Program-made: the position numbers and the translations under genes
The notes under the pieces: generated by a model
Seen by the model: the letters and a program-made list of their open reading frames with translations, nothing else
The model's database searches: none
Told to the model about the DNA's origin: nothing
Source of the DNA: Jeotgalibacillus alimentarius
GTDB lineage: Bacteria > Bacillota > Bacilli > Bacillales > Jeotgalibacillaceae
Length of the DNA stretch: 64,000 nt
Assembly: GCF_000829445.1 (NCBI RefSeq)
Contig: NZ_JXRQ01000017.1
Coordinates: 458,453-522,452 of the forward strand
Direction: 5' to 3'
Shown: positions 1 to 8,737 of the stretch, in pieces
Position numbering within the stretch: the stretch's first letter is position 1
How the letters are laid out: each line of letters begins with the position of its first letter

Positions 1-1307
1 CTGTACATGAAAAGAGCAATATGAAATTTGATTCTGTTAATGTTACTTTCTTTAATACAACACATAGCATTCCGGATTCACTTGGCATTGCCATCCATAC
101 ATCAGAAGGTGCGATTGTGCATACGGGCGAATTCAAATTTGACCAGTCATCAAGAGGCGGATATGCATCGAACATCGGTAAAATGGCTAAACTTGGTGAT
201 AAGGGTGTATTTGCGCTTCTTTCAGACAGTACTGAAGCTGAGAAGCCAGGCCACACTACATCAGAATCAGTCATTGAAAAACATGTATCAAACAGTATCA
301 CGCATGCAAATGGCAGAGTGATTGTCACATGTTATGCATCAAATCTGATCCGTATTCAGCAGATTTTTGATGCAGCCACTGCAAGTAACAGAAAAGTAGC
401 GGTCATTGGAGAAGCGGCTGAGCGCGTTGTGAACGTAGCTTCAAGACTTGAACACCTGACTTATGATGAAGAAACAAGAATTAAGCCAAGCGAAATTGAT
501 CAGTATAATGATCACGAAATTGTTATTATTCTTTCAGGTACACATGATGAGCCGTTTAAAGTAATGGAAAGTATGGCGAATCAGACGCATCCGATTGTAA
601 ATATTCAGGAGGGTGACACTGTACTGATTACATTTACACCATCACCAGGGATGGAAGTATACTTATACCGTTCTGTTAATGAAATGACAAAAGCAGGCGC
701 TACCGTACTGACTTCAAGTAAGAATGTTCATGTCTCAGGGCACGGCAGTCAGGAAGATTTGAAAATGATGATGAACCTGATGAAGCCGAAGTATTTTATC
801 CCTATTCAGGGTGAATACCGTCATCTGATTACCCACGGACGACTTGCTGAAGAGATGGGGATCCCGCGCTCGAACATTTTTATTGCTGACAAGGGTGATA
901 TTGTTGAATATCAGTCCGGCAAGATGAAAATGAGCGGCAGAGTTCAGACAGGTAATGTATTAATTGATGGGAAAGGTGTCGGCGATGTAGGTAATATCGT
1001 GTTGCGTGACCGAAGACTTCTTTCACAGGACGGCGTATTACTAGTTGTCGTAACCCTTAACCGTAAGACGAAAACGATTGCTGCAGGACCTGAAGTGATT
1101 TCCCGCGGTTTTGTATATGTCAGAGAGTCAGAAAAACTGATGGAAGAGTCAGTGACGGCTGTTAGAAATATTGTTGAAAAAAATGTTGAAAACCGTACAT
1201 TTGACTGGTCCGGCATTAAACAGGAAATCAGGGACTCCCTGAACCATCTGTTATATACACGCACGAAACGCAGACCAATGATTCTTCCTATTATTATGGA
1301 AGTGTGA
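1..1307 (+). CDS. rnjB: Ribonuclease J2 (3' part; 5' end cut by window edge)
   Basis: Metallo-beta-lactamase/beta-CASP ribonuclease of the RNase J family, a partner of RNase J1 in mRNA turnover and 5' rRNA processing. The reading frame is open to the first bases of the window, so about 125 N-terminal residues with the main HxHxDH metal motif lie outside it; the first internal ATG is at 21. Visible family signatures are THSIPDS, LLSDSTEAEKPGHT and SGHGSQEDLKMMMNLMKPKYF. The histidine normally seen in the HGEYR motif is glutamine here (QGEYR, codon 807-809). With the position just before spoIIIE, this favours the J2 paralogue over J1. A terminator follows; the next gene is spoIIIE. The family is certain, the J2 assignment likely. 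Confidence 0.93.
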   Translation, partial: VHEKSNMKFDSVNVTFFNTTHSIPDSLGIAIHTSEGAIVHTGEFKFDQSSRGGYASNIGKMAKLGDKGVFALLSDSTEAEKPGHTTSESVIEKHVSNSITHANGRVIVTCYASNLIRIQQIFDAATASNRKVAVIGEAAERVVNVASRLEHLTYDEETRIKPSEIDQYNDHEIVIILSGTHDEPFKVMESMANQTHPIVNIQEGDTVLITFTPSPGMEVYLYRSVNEMTKAGATVLTSSKNVHVSGHGSQEDLKMMMNLMKPKYFIPIQGEYRHLITHGRLAEEMGIPRSNIFIADKGDIVEYQSGKMKMSGRVQTGNVLIDGKGVGDVGNIVLRDRRLLSQDGVLLVVVTLNRKTKTIAAGPEVISRGFVYVRESEKLMEESVTAVRNIVEKNVENRTFDWSGIKQEIRDSLNHLLYTRTKRRPMILPIIMEV

Positions 1308-1329
1308 TGTCACGAAAACTGAGCATTCA

Positions 1330-1362
1330 AAAACAGGCAGAAGTTATTCTGTCTGTTTTTTT
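1330..1362 (+). terminator. Rho-independent terminator of rnjB
   Basis: Twelve-base arms at 1330-1341 and 1348-1359 pair with one G-U, around a 6-base loop, and run into a T tract. It separates rnjB from spoIIIE. Confidence 0.85.
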
Positions 1363-1385
1363 CAGCCGGAAAAGGAGGTATACGT

Positions 1386-3734
1386 ATGGCTGAAGCCAAA
1401 AGAAAAACAACAAATCGAAAAACTGCCACGCGAAAAAAGACGAAAAGATCAAAAAAGAAAAATTCTGCTTTTACATATGAATTAACCGGTATTGTCATGA
1501 TTGCACTTGCATTGATTGCAGCCTTCAGACTTGGTGCAGCTGGTCAAATGCTTACATTAGCTTTTACTTATCTGATTGGAAATTTCCAGCTTCTTTTACC
1601 AGTGGCTATTATACTGACCTCCGTATACGTGATTCTGTATAGAAAGCTGCCTGTTTTAAAAGGGTCTAAGATGAGGGGCGGCCTGCTTGTCCTGACCGGG
1701 ATTTTTCTGCTCAGCCACATTCTGCTCTTTGATCAGCTGAGCCGTGAAAACCTGATTACTAACGACAGCATACTTGTCCAGACGCACCGGATTATTATGG
1801 ATGATTTTACGGTGAATGCAGGGGCCGGCATGGCTGGGGCACTGATTTATGCTATTTTTAATCTGCTCTTTGCTTCAACTGGTTCAAAAATCGTTGCTGC
1901 TGTATTTATCATCATCGGTTTATTATTAATTTCAGGCCGGTCAATCGGGGAAACCGGTAAAATCATTGCCGGCTGGATCGCTGACAGATTTATAGAAATG
2001 AAAGAAAGTTTATTGGATTGGATAAAAGAAAAGCGTCAGGCTAAGGACGAGGTAAAAAAACAAACCCGCACTTCAAGACGCCGTTCTTCTATTAAGCAGC
2101 CTGAAGCTGAACCGGTGATTGAGCATGATGACTCAGAAGAATCTGATGGGTTTGAGCCTCTGATTTCCAGCTTTGCTGAAAAAGCTGCACCTGTTCACAC
2201 CGAGGAACCAATACAGTCTGAGTTACCTGCTCATCAGGAGGAAGAAGAGACGCATGACCCTGCACTTGAAGAGTTTACCTCCTCACCTGGGGTAGAAGAG
2301 GTGGAAAATAAAGAGTATCAGGTTCCGGCACTTGATTTGCTTGCGATGCCGCCACATGCAGACCAAAGCAGTGAATACAAAGCGATTCAGAAAAATGCAT
2401 CCAAACTTGAAAAAACTTTTCAAAGCTTTGGTGTAAAAGCGAAAGTAACTCAGGTTCACCTGGGCCCGGCAGTAACAAAATATGAGGTTCATCCTGATGT
2501 AGGGGTTAAAGTAAGTAAAATTGTGAACCTGAATGATGACTTGGCGCTTGCCCTTGCAGCAAAAGATATCAGAATTGAAGCGCCGATTCCCGGAAAGTCA
2601 GCAATTGGAATTGAAGTGCCAAACTCTGAAGTGGCAATGGTTTCACTGAGAGAAGTACTTGAAGCAAATAAGAGTAAAAAAGAAGAAGCTAAACTCCTGA
2701 TAGGCCTTGGCCGTGATATTACGGGTGAAGCTGTAGCTGCCGAACTGAATAAAATGCCGCATATGCTTGTAGCCGGGGCAACCGGAAGCGGGAAATCAGT
2801 ATGTATTAACGGAATCATTGTGTCAATTTTAATGCGTGCAAAACCACACGAAGTAAAATTAATGATGATTGATCCAAAAATGGTTGAGTTAAACGTCTAT
2901 AACGGAATACCGCACCTTTTAGCGCCTGTTGTGACAGATGCCAGAAAAGCATCTCAGGCACTCAAAAAGGTAGTAAGTGAGATGGAACGCAGATATGATC
3001 TGTTTTCACACACAGGCACGAGAAACATTGAAGGATATAATGAATATGTAAGAAAGCATAATGAAAAAAATGAAGAAAAACAGCCACAGCTTCCGTTTAT
3101 TGTCGTGATTGTAGATGAGCTGGCTGATTTAATGATGGTCGCTTCAAATGATGTTGAAGACTCTATTACACGGCTTGCACAAATGGCACGCGCTGCCGGA
3201 ATCCATTTAATTATCGCAACTCAGAGACCTTCGGTTGACGTTATTACCGGAGTAATTAAAGCAAATATTCCATCAAGGATTGCTTTTGCCGTTTCTTCAC
3301 AAATTGATTCCCGCACAATACTTGATACGGGTGGAGCTGAAAAACTGCTTGGACGCGGTGATATGCTGTTTATGCCTGTAGGTGCAAATAAGCCGGTCAG
3401 GGTACAGGGGGCGTTTCTTAGTGATGAAGAGGTCGAAACTGTTGTAAATGCAGTAATTGAACAGCAGAAAGCTCAGTATCAGGAAGAAATGATTCCGGAT
3501 GAAGTGGATGAGTCTAAACCTGAAGAATCTGACGATGAGCTGTATTCCGACGCAGTCGATCTGGTAGCAGATATGCAGACTGCATCTGTTTCGATGCTTC
3601 AAAGAAGGTTTCGAATCGGCTATACACGTGCAGCAAGATTAATTGATGCAATGGAGCAGCAGGGAGTAGTCGGTCCATATGAGGGCAGCAAGCCAAGAAC
3701 CGTTCTTATTTCTAAAGGCGTACAGGAAGAGTAA
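1386..3734 (+). CDS. spoIIIE: DNA translocase SpoIIIE/FtsK
   Basis: Hexameric membrane-anchored ATPase that pumps chromosomal DNA into the forespore and clears DNA from the division septum. At 782 residues it matches B. subtilis SpoIIIE (787). A very basic N-terminus is followed by several membrane spans within about residues 30-185, an acidic linker, then the motor domain with Walker A GATGSGKS near residue 465 and Walker [11 protein letters not shown] near 575. The C-terminal gamma winged helix (about 715-775) contains [12 protein letters not shown], which reads DNA polarity signals. The start is an ATG with a strong AAAGGAGG site at 1371. In B. subtilis tepA lies between rnjB and this gene; it is absent here. 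A terminator follows directly. Confidence 0.97.
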   Translation: MAEAKRKTTNRKTATRKKTKRSKKKNSAFTYELTGIVMIALALIAAFRLGAAGQMLTLAFTYLIGNFQLLLPVAIILTSVYVILYRKLPVLKGSKMRGGLLVLTGIFLLSHILLFDQLSRENLITNDSILVQTHRIIMDDFTVNAGAGMAGALIYAIFNLLFASTGSKIVAAVFIIIGLLLISGRSIGETGKIIAGWIADRFIEMKESLLDWIKEKRQAKDEVKKQTRTSRRRSSIKQPEAEPVIEHDDSEESDGFEPLISSFAEKAAPVHTEEPIQSELPAHQEEEETHDPALEEFTSSPGVEEVENKEYQVPALDLLAMPPHADQSSEYKAIQKNASKLEKTFQSFGVKAKVTQVHLGPAVTKYEVHPDVGVKVSKIVNLNDDLALALAAKDIRIEAPIPGKSAIGIEVPNSEVAMVSLREVLEANKSKKEEAKLLIGLGRDITGEAVAAELNKMPHMLVAGATGSGKSVCINGIIVSILMRAKPHEVKLMMIDPKMVELNVYNGIPHLLAPVVTDARKASQALKKVVSEMERRYDLFSHTGTRNIEGYNEYVRKHNEKNEEKQPQLPFIVVIVDELADLMMVASNDVEDSITRLAQMARAAGIHLIIATQRPSVDVITGVIKANIPSRIAFAVSSQIDSRTILDTGGAEKLLGRGDMLFMPVGANKPVRVQGAFLSDEEVETVVNAVIEQQKAQYQEEMIPDEVDESKPEESDDELYSDAVDLVADMQTASVSMLQRRFRIGYTRAARLIDAMEQQGVVGPYEGSKPRTVLISKGVQEE

Positions 3735-3742
3735 CTTTTTTT

Positions 3743-3774
3743 AAGCTGGAATGCACTGCATTTCAGCTTTTTTT
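3743..3774 (+). terminator. Terminator of spoIIIE
   Basis: Arms 3743-3754 and 3758-3769 (12 bp, one G-U, 3-base loop) are followed by T residues; an upstream T run also allows termination on the other strand. Confidence 0.88.
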
Positions 3775-3800
3775 AAGAATATTATTCTTTCGAAAAAAAA

Positions 3801-3819
3801 TCAGACATTTGATGTCTGA
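3801..3819. promoter_or_regulatory. Candidate GntR operator 1
   Basis: Perfect inverted repeat TCAGACAT-ttg-ATGTCTGA. It shares ATGTCTGA with the palindrome at 4071-4088, and both lie upstream of a GntR-family gene. Assignment to that regulator is inference. Confidence 0.45.
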
Positions 3820-3855
3820 CCTATATACAAAAATATCTCGAATAAGATATACTAT

Positions 3856-3869
3856 TGTTACCGCTTTCA
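3856..3869 (+). promoter_or_regulatory. CRE-like CcpA site
   Basis: TGTTACCGCTTTCA agrees with the catabolite-responsive element consensus TGWAANCGNTNWCA at all but one position. It sits just downstream of the -10-like TATACT at 3848, where CcpA binding would repress. Confidence 0.45.
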
Positions 3870-4053
3870 AAAATACTATAACGTTACAAAGAATTGATTT
3901 TATAACATTTTTTTCTATAAAAAAGGGTTTTTATGCAGATTATTTATAATTCCTGTAACAAATGTAATTGTTGTGTAACATAATCGAAAGAATTTTTGTG
4001 AAAACTACACAATTGTATTCCTTTTCAAAACGAAAAGTGTTATAGTATTTTCG

Positions 4054-4066
4054 ATTAGTAGGAATG
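4054..4066 (+). repeat. Left arm of inverted repeat flanking gntR
   Basis: ATTAGTAGGAATG at 4054-4066 recurs as its exact reverse complement at 4849-4861, on the far side of gntR. TTTTCG also accompanies both copies, adjacent on the left and three bases away on the right. Confidence 0.7.
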
Positions 4067-4070
4067 AAAT

Positions 4071-4088
4071 ACATCAGATGTCTGATGT
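4071..4088. promoter_or_regulatory. Candidate GntR operator 2 (autoregulatory)
   Basis: ACATCAGA-tg-TCTGATGT is a perfect 8-bp inverted repeat. It lies about 25 bases before the gntR start and just downstream of the TATAGT box at 4041, a classical position for autorepression. Confidence 0.5.
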
Positions 4089-4112
4089 CAAAAGAGTTGG
4101 TGGTGTCTTTAT

Positions 4113-4838
4113 ATGACTATTAAATCAGATAATCGGCATCTGTATCTTCAGGTGATTGACCGACTGAAGAAAGATATCGACAAAGGCGTTTACAAAGAAA
4201 AAGAACGCCTCCCTTCGGAGTTTGAATTATCCAGGCAATTAGGGATCAGCAGGGCTACACTCAGGGAAGCGCTCAGAATTCTGGAAGAAGAAAACAGAAT
4301 AGTCAGGCGCCATGGTGTAGGTACATTTGTTAATGCAAAGCCTTTATTTTCATCTGGTATTGAACAACTGTACAGCGTGACAGATATGATACGTATGGCA
4401 GGGATGGAACCTGGAACTGTTTTCTTAAGTTCTACTATTCATCACCCTACAGATGAAGATATGAACCGATTTAAATGTTCGCCTGACGATGAAATGACAG
4501 TCATCGAAAGGGTCAGAACTGCAAACGGGGACCCGGTGGTTTATTGCATTGATAAAATTCCGGCAGATCTTATGCCGACTTCATTCACACATCAGGACAG
4601 GTCTATTTTTTCATTGCTTGAGGAAAATGGGGGGATGTACATATCTTATGCGATTACCCACATTGAGCCCGCAGGCTACCATGAAAAAGTATCTCCTATT
4701 CTCGGTTGTGAACCGGAAACTGCTTTGTTGGTTTTAAAGCAGCTGCACTTTGATGAAAATGATCAGCCGGTTTTATATTCTCTTAATTACTTTAAAGCTG
4801 ACCGGTTCAGTTTTCATGTTGTACGTAAGCGTGTTTAA
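4113..4838 (+). CDS. GntR/HutC-family transcriptional regulator
   Basis: DNA-binding regulator, 241 residues. Residues about 8-75 form the winged helix-turn-helix ([20 protein letters not shown], then GVGTFV); residues about 95-235 form a UTRA effector domain of the HutC subfamily. It stands directly upstream of the nucleoside lipoprotein gene and in the same direction, so it is the likely local regulator of bmpA-nupOPQ, with a nucleoside or derived sugar phosphate as possible effector (inference). The B. subtilis regulator at the same chromosomal position is ymfC, but there the neighbouring transporter differs. The start is ATG with a weak GGTGGTG site. The gene is bracketed by inverted repeats and preceded by two palindromes. 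Confidence 0.88.
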   Translation: MTIKSDNRHLYLQVIDRLKKDIDKGVYKEKERLPSEFELSRQLGISRATLREALRILEEENRIVRRHGVGTFVNAKPLFSSGIEQLYSVTDMIRMAGMEPGTVFLSSTIHHPTDEDMNRFKCSPDDEMTVIERVRTANGDPVVYCIDKIPADLMPTSFTHQDRSIFSLLEENGGMYISYAITHIEPAGYHEKVSPILGCEPETALLVLKQLHFDENDQPVLYSLNYFKADRFSFHVVRKRV

Positions 4839-4848
4839 TGCATTTATG

Positions 4849-4861
4849 CATTCCTACTAAT
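4849..4861 (-). repeat. Right arm of inverted repeat flanking gntR
   Basis: Exact reverse complement of 4054-4066, placed between the gntR stop codon and the bmpA ribosome binding site. In a gntR transcript the two arms could pair over about 780 bases. Confidence 0.7.
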
Positions 4862-4889
4862 ACACGAAAAATTTTTAGGGGGTACCAAA

Positions 4890-5975
4890 ATGAAAAAGCG
4901 TAAGTACGGAGTAGCACTATCTATGATTCTTGCAGCAGGTACAGTTCTTGCAGCTTGTGGAAGCGATGAAGAAGCGGATACAGGTTCAGACGAGGGTTCT
5001 ACTGGCGGAGGCGAAGGCACAGAAGAAACAAGTGACTTCAAAGTAGCAATGGTAACAGACACTGGCGGCGTTGATGACAAATCATTTAACCAGTCTGCCT
5101 GGGAAGGTCTTCAGCAGTTCGGTGCTGATAATGGTCTTGAAGAAGGTACAGACGGTTACACTTACTTCCAGTCAAATAACGACGCTGACTATGTAACAAA
5201 CATGAACACAGCTGTACGTAATGATTTCGACCTCGTATTTGGTATCGGTTTCCTGCTTAATCAAGCAATCACTGATGTAGCGAGTCAGAATCCTGACACA
5301 AACTTTGCACTTGTAGATGATGTATCTGAAGGTGACAATGTTGCTTCAATTACATTTAAAGAGCATGAAGGTTCATTCCTTGTCGGTGTTGCAGCCGGTA
5401 TGGCAACTGAATCAGATCAGATCGGTTTTGTTGGCGGAGTTGAGTCTGACCTGATTAACAAATTCGCAGCAGGCTTCCAGGCTGGTGTTGAAGCAGTTAA
5501 TCCAGATGCAGATGTACAGATTGAATTCGCTGGTGACTTTAATGACGCAGCAGGTGGTCAGCAGATCGCTGCTTCAATGTATGGTTCAGGCATTGATGTA
5601 ATTTATCACGCAGCAGGTGGAACAGGTAACGGCGTATTCACTGAAGCGAAAAACCTTAAGCAACAGGATCCGGATCGTCAGGTTTGGGTAATCGGGGTTG
5701 ACCGTGACCAGTGGGAAGAAGGTCAGGTTGGAGACGACAACGTAACACTGACTTCAATGGTTAAGCGTGTTGACGTAGCTGTTCAGGATATCTCAACTCG
5801 TGCAATGGAAGGCGACTTCCCGGGTGGAGAAGTAATTGAGTACGGAATTCAGGAAGAAGGTATCGCAATCGCTGAAAGCCAGGACAACCTTTCACAGGAA
5901 ATCCTTGACGAGATTGCTAACTACAAGCAGCAAATCGTTGATGGTGAAATCGAAGTACCTTCAACACTTGAGTAA
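4890..5975 (+). CDS. bmpA: BmpA/PnrA-type nucleoside-binding lipoprotein
   Basis: Membrane-anchored substrate-binding protein of an ABC nucleoside importer, 361 residues. The signal peptide ends in the lipobox LAAC with Cys23, then a Gly/Glu/Asp-rich tether to about residue 46. The BMP domain begins FKVAMVTDTGGVDDKSFNQS and contains GIGFLLNQA and a late GVDRDQW segment, typical of the PnrA/NupN family. ATG start with AGGGGG at 4877. It lies downstream of the GntR regulator and upstream of the ATPase and permease genes. The two strong hairpins after the stop would allow more lipoprotein than transporter message. Confidence 0.95.
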   Translation: MKKRKYGVALSMILAAGTVLAACGSDEEADTGSDEGSTGGGEGTEETSDFKVAMVTDTGGVDDKSFNQSAWEGLQQFGADNGLEEGTDGYTYFQSNNDADYVTNMNTAVRNDFDLVFGIGFLLNQAITDVASQNPDTNFALVDDVSEGDNVASITFKEHEGSFLVGVAAGMATESDQIGFVGGVESDLINKFAAGFQAGVEAVNPDADVQIEFAGDFNDAAGGQQIAASMYGSGIDVIYHAAGGTGNGVFTEAKNLKQQDPDRQVWVIGVDRDQWEEGQVGDDNVTLTSMVKRVDVAVQDISTRAMEGDFPGGEVIEYGIQEEGIAIAESQDNLSQEILDEIANYKQQIVDGEIEVPSTLE

Positions 5976-5987
5976 TAACAAATGCAT

Positions 5988-6032
5988 AGGGAATGGAGGG
6001 GCTGATTCAGTCCCGAAATTCCCTTTTTTTTT
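5988..6032 (+). terminator. Terminator 1 after bmpA
   Basis: The outer stem AGGGAAT/ATTCCCT (5988-5994 with 6018-6024) encloses an inner stem around CTGATTCAG and is followed by nine T residues. Confidence 0.88.
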
Positions 6033-6037
6033 GCAAG

Positions 6038-6086
6038 AATGCTAACTGAATAAGGGAACAAAGTCCCTTCTTCATTTAGCATTTTT
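6038..6086 (+). terminator. Terminator 2 after bmpA
   Basis: Twenty-base arms at 6038-6057 and 6064-6083 match at 18 positions and end in five T residues. It is the second terminator in tandem between bmpA and nupO. Confidence 0.8.
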
Positions 6087-6089
6087 CAA

Positions 6090-6117
6090 GAGGGTCTGGA
6101 AAAAGAAGTCAGACCTC
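6090..6117 (+). other. Third hairpin before nupO, without T tract
   Basis: GAG-g-GTCTG pairs with CAGACCTC with a single bulged G. It is close enough to the nupO ribosome binding site to act as an RNA-stabilising or processing stem. Confidence 0.45.
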
Positions 6118-6159
6118 ATTCAACCTACCACTGCACGATAAATAAAGGAGTGATAACGG

Positions 6160-7692
6160 ATGGACTACGTAATAGAAATGCTCGACATCCGAAAAGAGTT
6201 TCCGGGGATAGTAGCAAATGATAATATTACGCTTCAATTGAAAAAAGGCGAAATACATGCCCTTTTAGGTGAAAATGGAGCAGGGAAATCAACATTGATG
6301 AATGTTCTGTTTGGCCTGTACCAGCCGGAAAAGGGAGAGATTAAAGTTCGTGGTGAAAAGGTGAAAATCACAAGCCCGAATGTAGCGAATGATCTCGGGA
6401 TCGGGATGGTGCACCAGCACTTTATGCTTGTTGATACATTCACAGTTACTGAAAATATTGTCCTTGGGATGGAACCGAAAAAAGGAATAAATATTGATCT
6501 GAAAAGAGCTGAACGTGAGGTACAGGAGATCTCTGACCGATACGGTTTAAAAGTAGATCCTAAAGCCAGAATTGCAGATATTTCAGTCGGCATGCAACAG
6601 CGTGTAGAGATCCTTAAAACGTTGTATCGCGGAGCAGAAATCCTGATTTTTGATGAGCCGACAGCAGTACTGACACCACAGGAAATTAAAGAACTGATTC
6701 AAATTTTCAGAACTTTAATTGCTGAAGGAAAATCTATTATCCTTATTACCCATAAGCTGAAAGAAATCATAGAGGTATGTGATCGCGTAACGGTGATCAG
6801 AAAAGGTGTGGGAATTGATACGCTGGATGTAGAAGGAACAACACCTACACAGCTTGCGAGTCTGATGGTAGGAAGAGAAGTCACTTTTAAAACAGATAAA
6901 ACGGATTCTAATCCAAAGCACAGCGTTCTAGAGATAACCAAGCTGAATGTAAAAGATTCACGTGGAGTTAACGCAGTTAAGGATCTTGATCTTAGCGTGC
7001 GTGCCGGTGAAATTGTAGGTATTGCCGGGGTAGATGGGAATGGTCAGTCGGAACTGATCGAAGCGATTACAGGTCTGAGAAAAGTGACTTCCGGAAAAAT
7101 CGAGCTGAACGGGAAGGATTTATCTTCATATAAAACAAGAAAAATCACAGAAGCCGGCGTGGGTCATATCCCGCAGGACAGACACAAGCATGGTCTGGTG
7201 CTGGACTTTCCAATCGGCGATAATATGGTGCTTCAGACGTATTATCATAAGCCGTATTCTAAATACAGTCTGCTGAACAATAAAGAAATTAATAAGCAGG
7301 CTAAAAAACTGATTCAGGAATTTGATGTCCGTACGCCATCTGAACAGACTCCTGCACGTGCACTATCAGGCGGGAACCAGCAAAAAGCAATTATTGGTCG
7401 CGAAGTTGACAGGGATCCTGATCTTTTGATTGCAGCACAGCCGACACGCGGACTCGATGTAGGAGCAATTGAATTTATTCATAAGCGCCTGATTGAACAG
7501 CGCGATAACGGAAAGGCTGTTTTACTCGTATCATTTGAGCTTGAAGAAATTATTAATGTGAGCGACAGGATTGCCGTTATTTATGACGGGAATATTATTG
7601 AAATTGTTGACCCGAAAACGACAACTGAGCAGGAGCTCGGATTACTGATGGCGGGTTCAAAGAATAAGGCAGGTGAAACAGAGAATGTTTAA
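6160..7692 (+). CDS. nupO: Nucleoside ABC transporter ATP-binding protein
   Basis: Double-ABC ATPase of the BMP nucleoside importer, 510 residues, the same length as B. subtilis NupO (YufO). The first domain has Walker A GENGAGKST at residues 37-45, a modified signature SVGMQQRVE and Walker B LIFDEPTA. The second domain has a degenerate Walker A (GVDGNGQSE near 290), an intact LSGGNQQKA signature near 403 and AAQPTRGLD in place of the usual Walker B/D-loop, so one site is probably non-hydrolytic, as usual in the family. ATG start with AAGGAG. The last codons overlap nupP. Confidence 0.95.
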   Translation: MDYVIEMLDIRKEFPGIVANDNITLQLKKGEIHALLGENGAGKSTLMNVLFGLYQPEKGEIKVRGEKVKITSPNVANDLGIGMVHQHFMLVDTFTVTENIVLGMEPKKGINIDLKRAEREVQEISDRYGLKVDPKARIADISVGMQQRVEILKTLYRGAEILIFDEPTAVLTPQEIKELIQIFRTLIAEGKSIILITHKLKEIIEVCDRVTVIRKGVGIDTLDVEGTTPTQLASLMVGREVTFKTDKTDSNPKHSVLEITKLNVKDSRGVNAVKDLDLSVRAGEIVGIAGVDGNGQSELIEAITGLRKVTSGKIELNGKDLSSYKTRKITEAGVGHIPQDRHKHGLVLDFPIGDNMVLQTYYHKPYSKYSLLNNKEINKQAKKLIQEFDVRTPSEQTPARALSGGNQQKAIIGREVDRDPDLLIAAQPTRGLDVGAIEFIHKRLIEQRDNGKAVLLVSFELEEIINVSDRIAVIYDGNIIEIVDPKTTTEQELGLLMAGSKNKAGETENV

Positions 7693-8737
7693 TCAATTTA
7701 GCAGATGGCAAAAAATTCTGATCCCGGTTATCTCAGTTATCCTTGGTTTAATTGTAGGAGCAATTGTCATGCTGGTATCAGGTTATAATCCGATTGAAGG
7801 ATATACAGCCCTGCTGAGTGGTTCACTTGGAGAAGGGTTTTATATTGGGGAAACAGTCAGACAGATTACACCTTATATTTTCGCGGGTCTTGCAGTAGCT
7901 TTTGCTTTCCGAACAGGACTCTTTAATATCGGGGTGGAAGGACAGCTTTTAGTTGGCTGGGTAGCATCTGTCTGGGTAGGTCTTGCATTTGATCTGCCAA
8001 AAGTGATTCACCTTCCTATGGCGATTCTTGCGGGTGCGGTAGCGGGTGCACTTTGGGCATTTATACCGGGTCTGTTAAAAGCGAAGCTTCGCGTTCACGA
8101 AGTTATTGTGACAATTATGATGAACTATATTGCACTTCATCTCTGTAACTACCTTGTTCGTTATGTCATTTCTGATGAGCAGAATACGACAGATCGCGTA
8201 CCTGAATCTGCATCACTTAAGTCACCATTTTTTGAAACACTTACTGAATTTTCCACGATGCACTATGGAATATTCCTTGCGCTTGCAGCAGCTATTATTT
8301 ATTTCGTTGTACTTGAAAAAACAACAACTGGTTTTGAACTGCGCTCAGTAGGTTTTAACCAGCATGCTTCTGAATATGCAGGAATGAATGTAAACCGCAA
8401 TATTATCCTTTCGATGGTCATCTCGGGCGCTTTTGCAGGTCTTGGAGGCGCTATGGAAGGCCTTGGAACATTCGGTTATGGATTCATTCACGGTGCGTTC
8501 TCCGGAGTAGGATTTGACGGGATCGCAGTAGCACTGCTCGGTGGTAACGTAGCTTCGGGTATTATATTGGCAGCCGCACTGTTTGGTATTTTAAAACAGG
8601 GTGCATTAATTATGCCTCTGCAGTCAGGTGTTCCAACTGAACTTGTTGAGATCGTTATTGCCATTATTATTTTCTTTGTTGCATCAAGCTACATCATTGC
8701 GTATCTGTTGCAGCGTCTTAGAAAGGGGGCAAAATAA
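7673..8737 (+). CDS. nupP: Nucleoside ABC transporter permease NupP
   Basis: Integral membrane subunit, about 350 residues, with roughly ten hydrophobic spans starting LIPVISVILGLIVGAIVML. The conserved permease core includes VAFAFRTGLFNIGVEGQ and the cytoplasmic loop GFNQHASEYAGMNVNRN. A GTG at 7673 or an ATG at 7685 could start the protein; AGGTG at 7671 is better spaced for the ATG, so the true N-terminus may be four residues shorter. Both choices overlap the end of nupO, implying translational coupling. The partner permease follows without a gap. Confidence 0.94.
   Translation: MKQRMFNQFSRWQKILIPVISVILGLIVGAIVMLVSGYNPIEGYTALLSGSLGEGFYIGETVRQITPYIFAGLAVAFAFRTGLFNIGVEGQLLVGWVASVWVGLAFDLPKVIHLPMAILAGAVAGALWAFIPGLLKAKLRVHEVIVTIMMNYIALHLCNYLVRYVISDEQNTTDRVPESASLKSPFFETLTEFSTMHYGIFLALAAAIIYFVVLEKTTTGFELRSVGFNQHASEYAGMNVNRNIILSMVISGAFAGLGGAMEGLGTFGYGFIHGAFSGVGFDGIAVALLGGNVASGIILAAALFGILKQGALIMPLQSGVPTELVEIVIAIIIFFVASSYIIAYLLQRLRKGAK

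Larger units (their letters stand above)
3775..4112 (+). promoter_or_regulatory. Non-coding control region upstream of gntR-bmpA-nup
   Basis: This very AT-rich stretch of 338 bases has no gene. It holds a palindrome (3801-3819), a TATACT -10-like box (3848-3853), a CRE-like site (3856-3869), a second -10-like TATAGT (4041-4046), one arm of a gene-flanking inverted repeat (4054-4066) and a second palindrome (4071-4088) just before the gntR ribosome binding site. No -35 box of good quality was found for either -10 candidate, which fits activator- or repressor-dependent promoters. No riboswitch fold was recognised. Confidence 0.55.
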
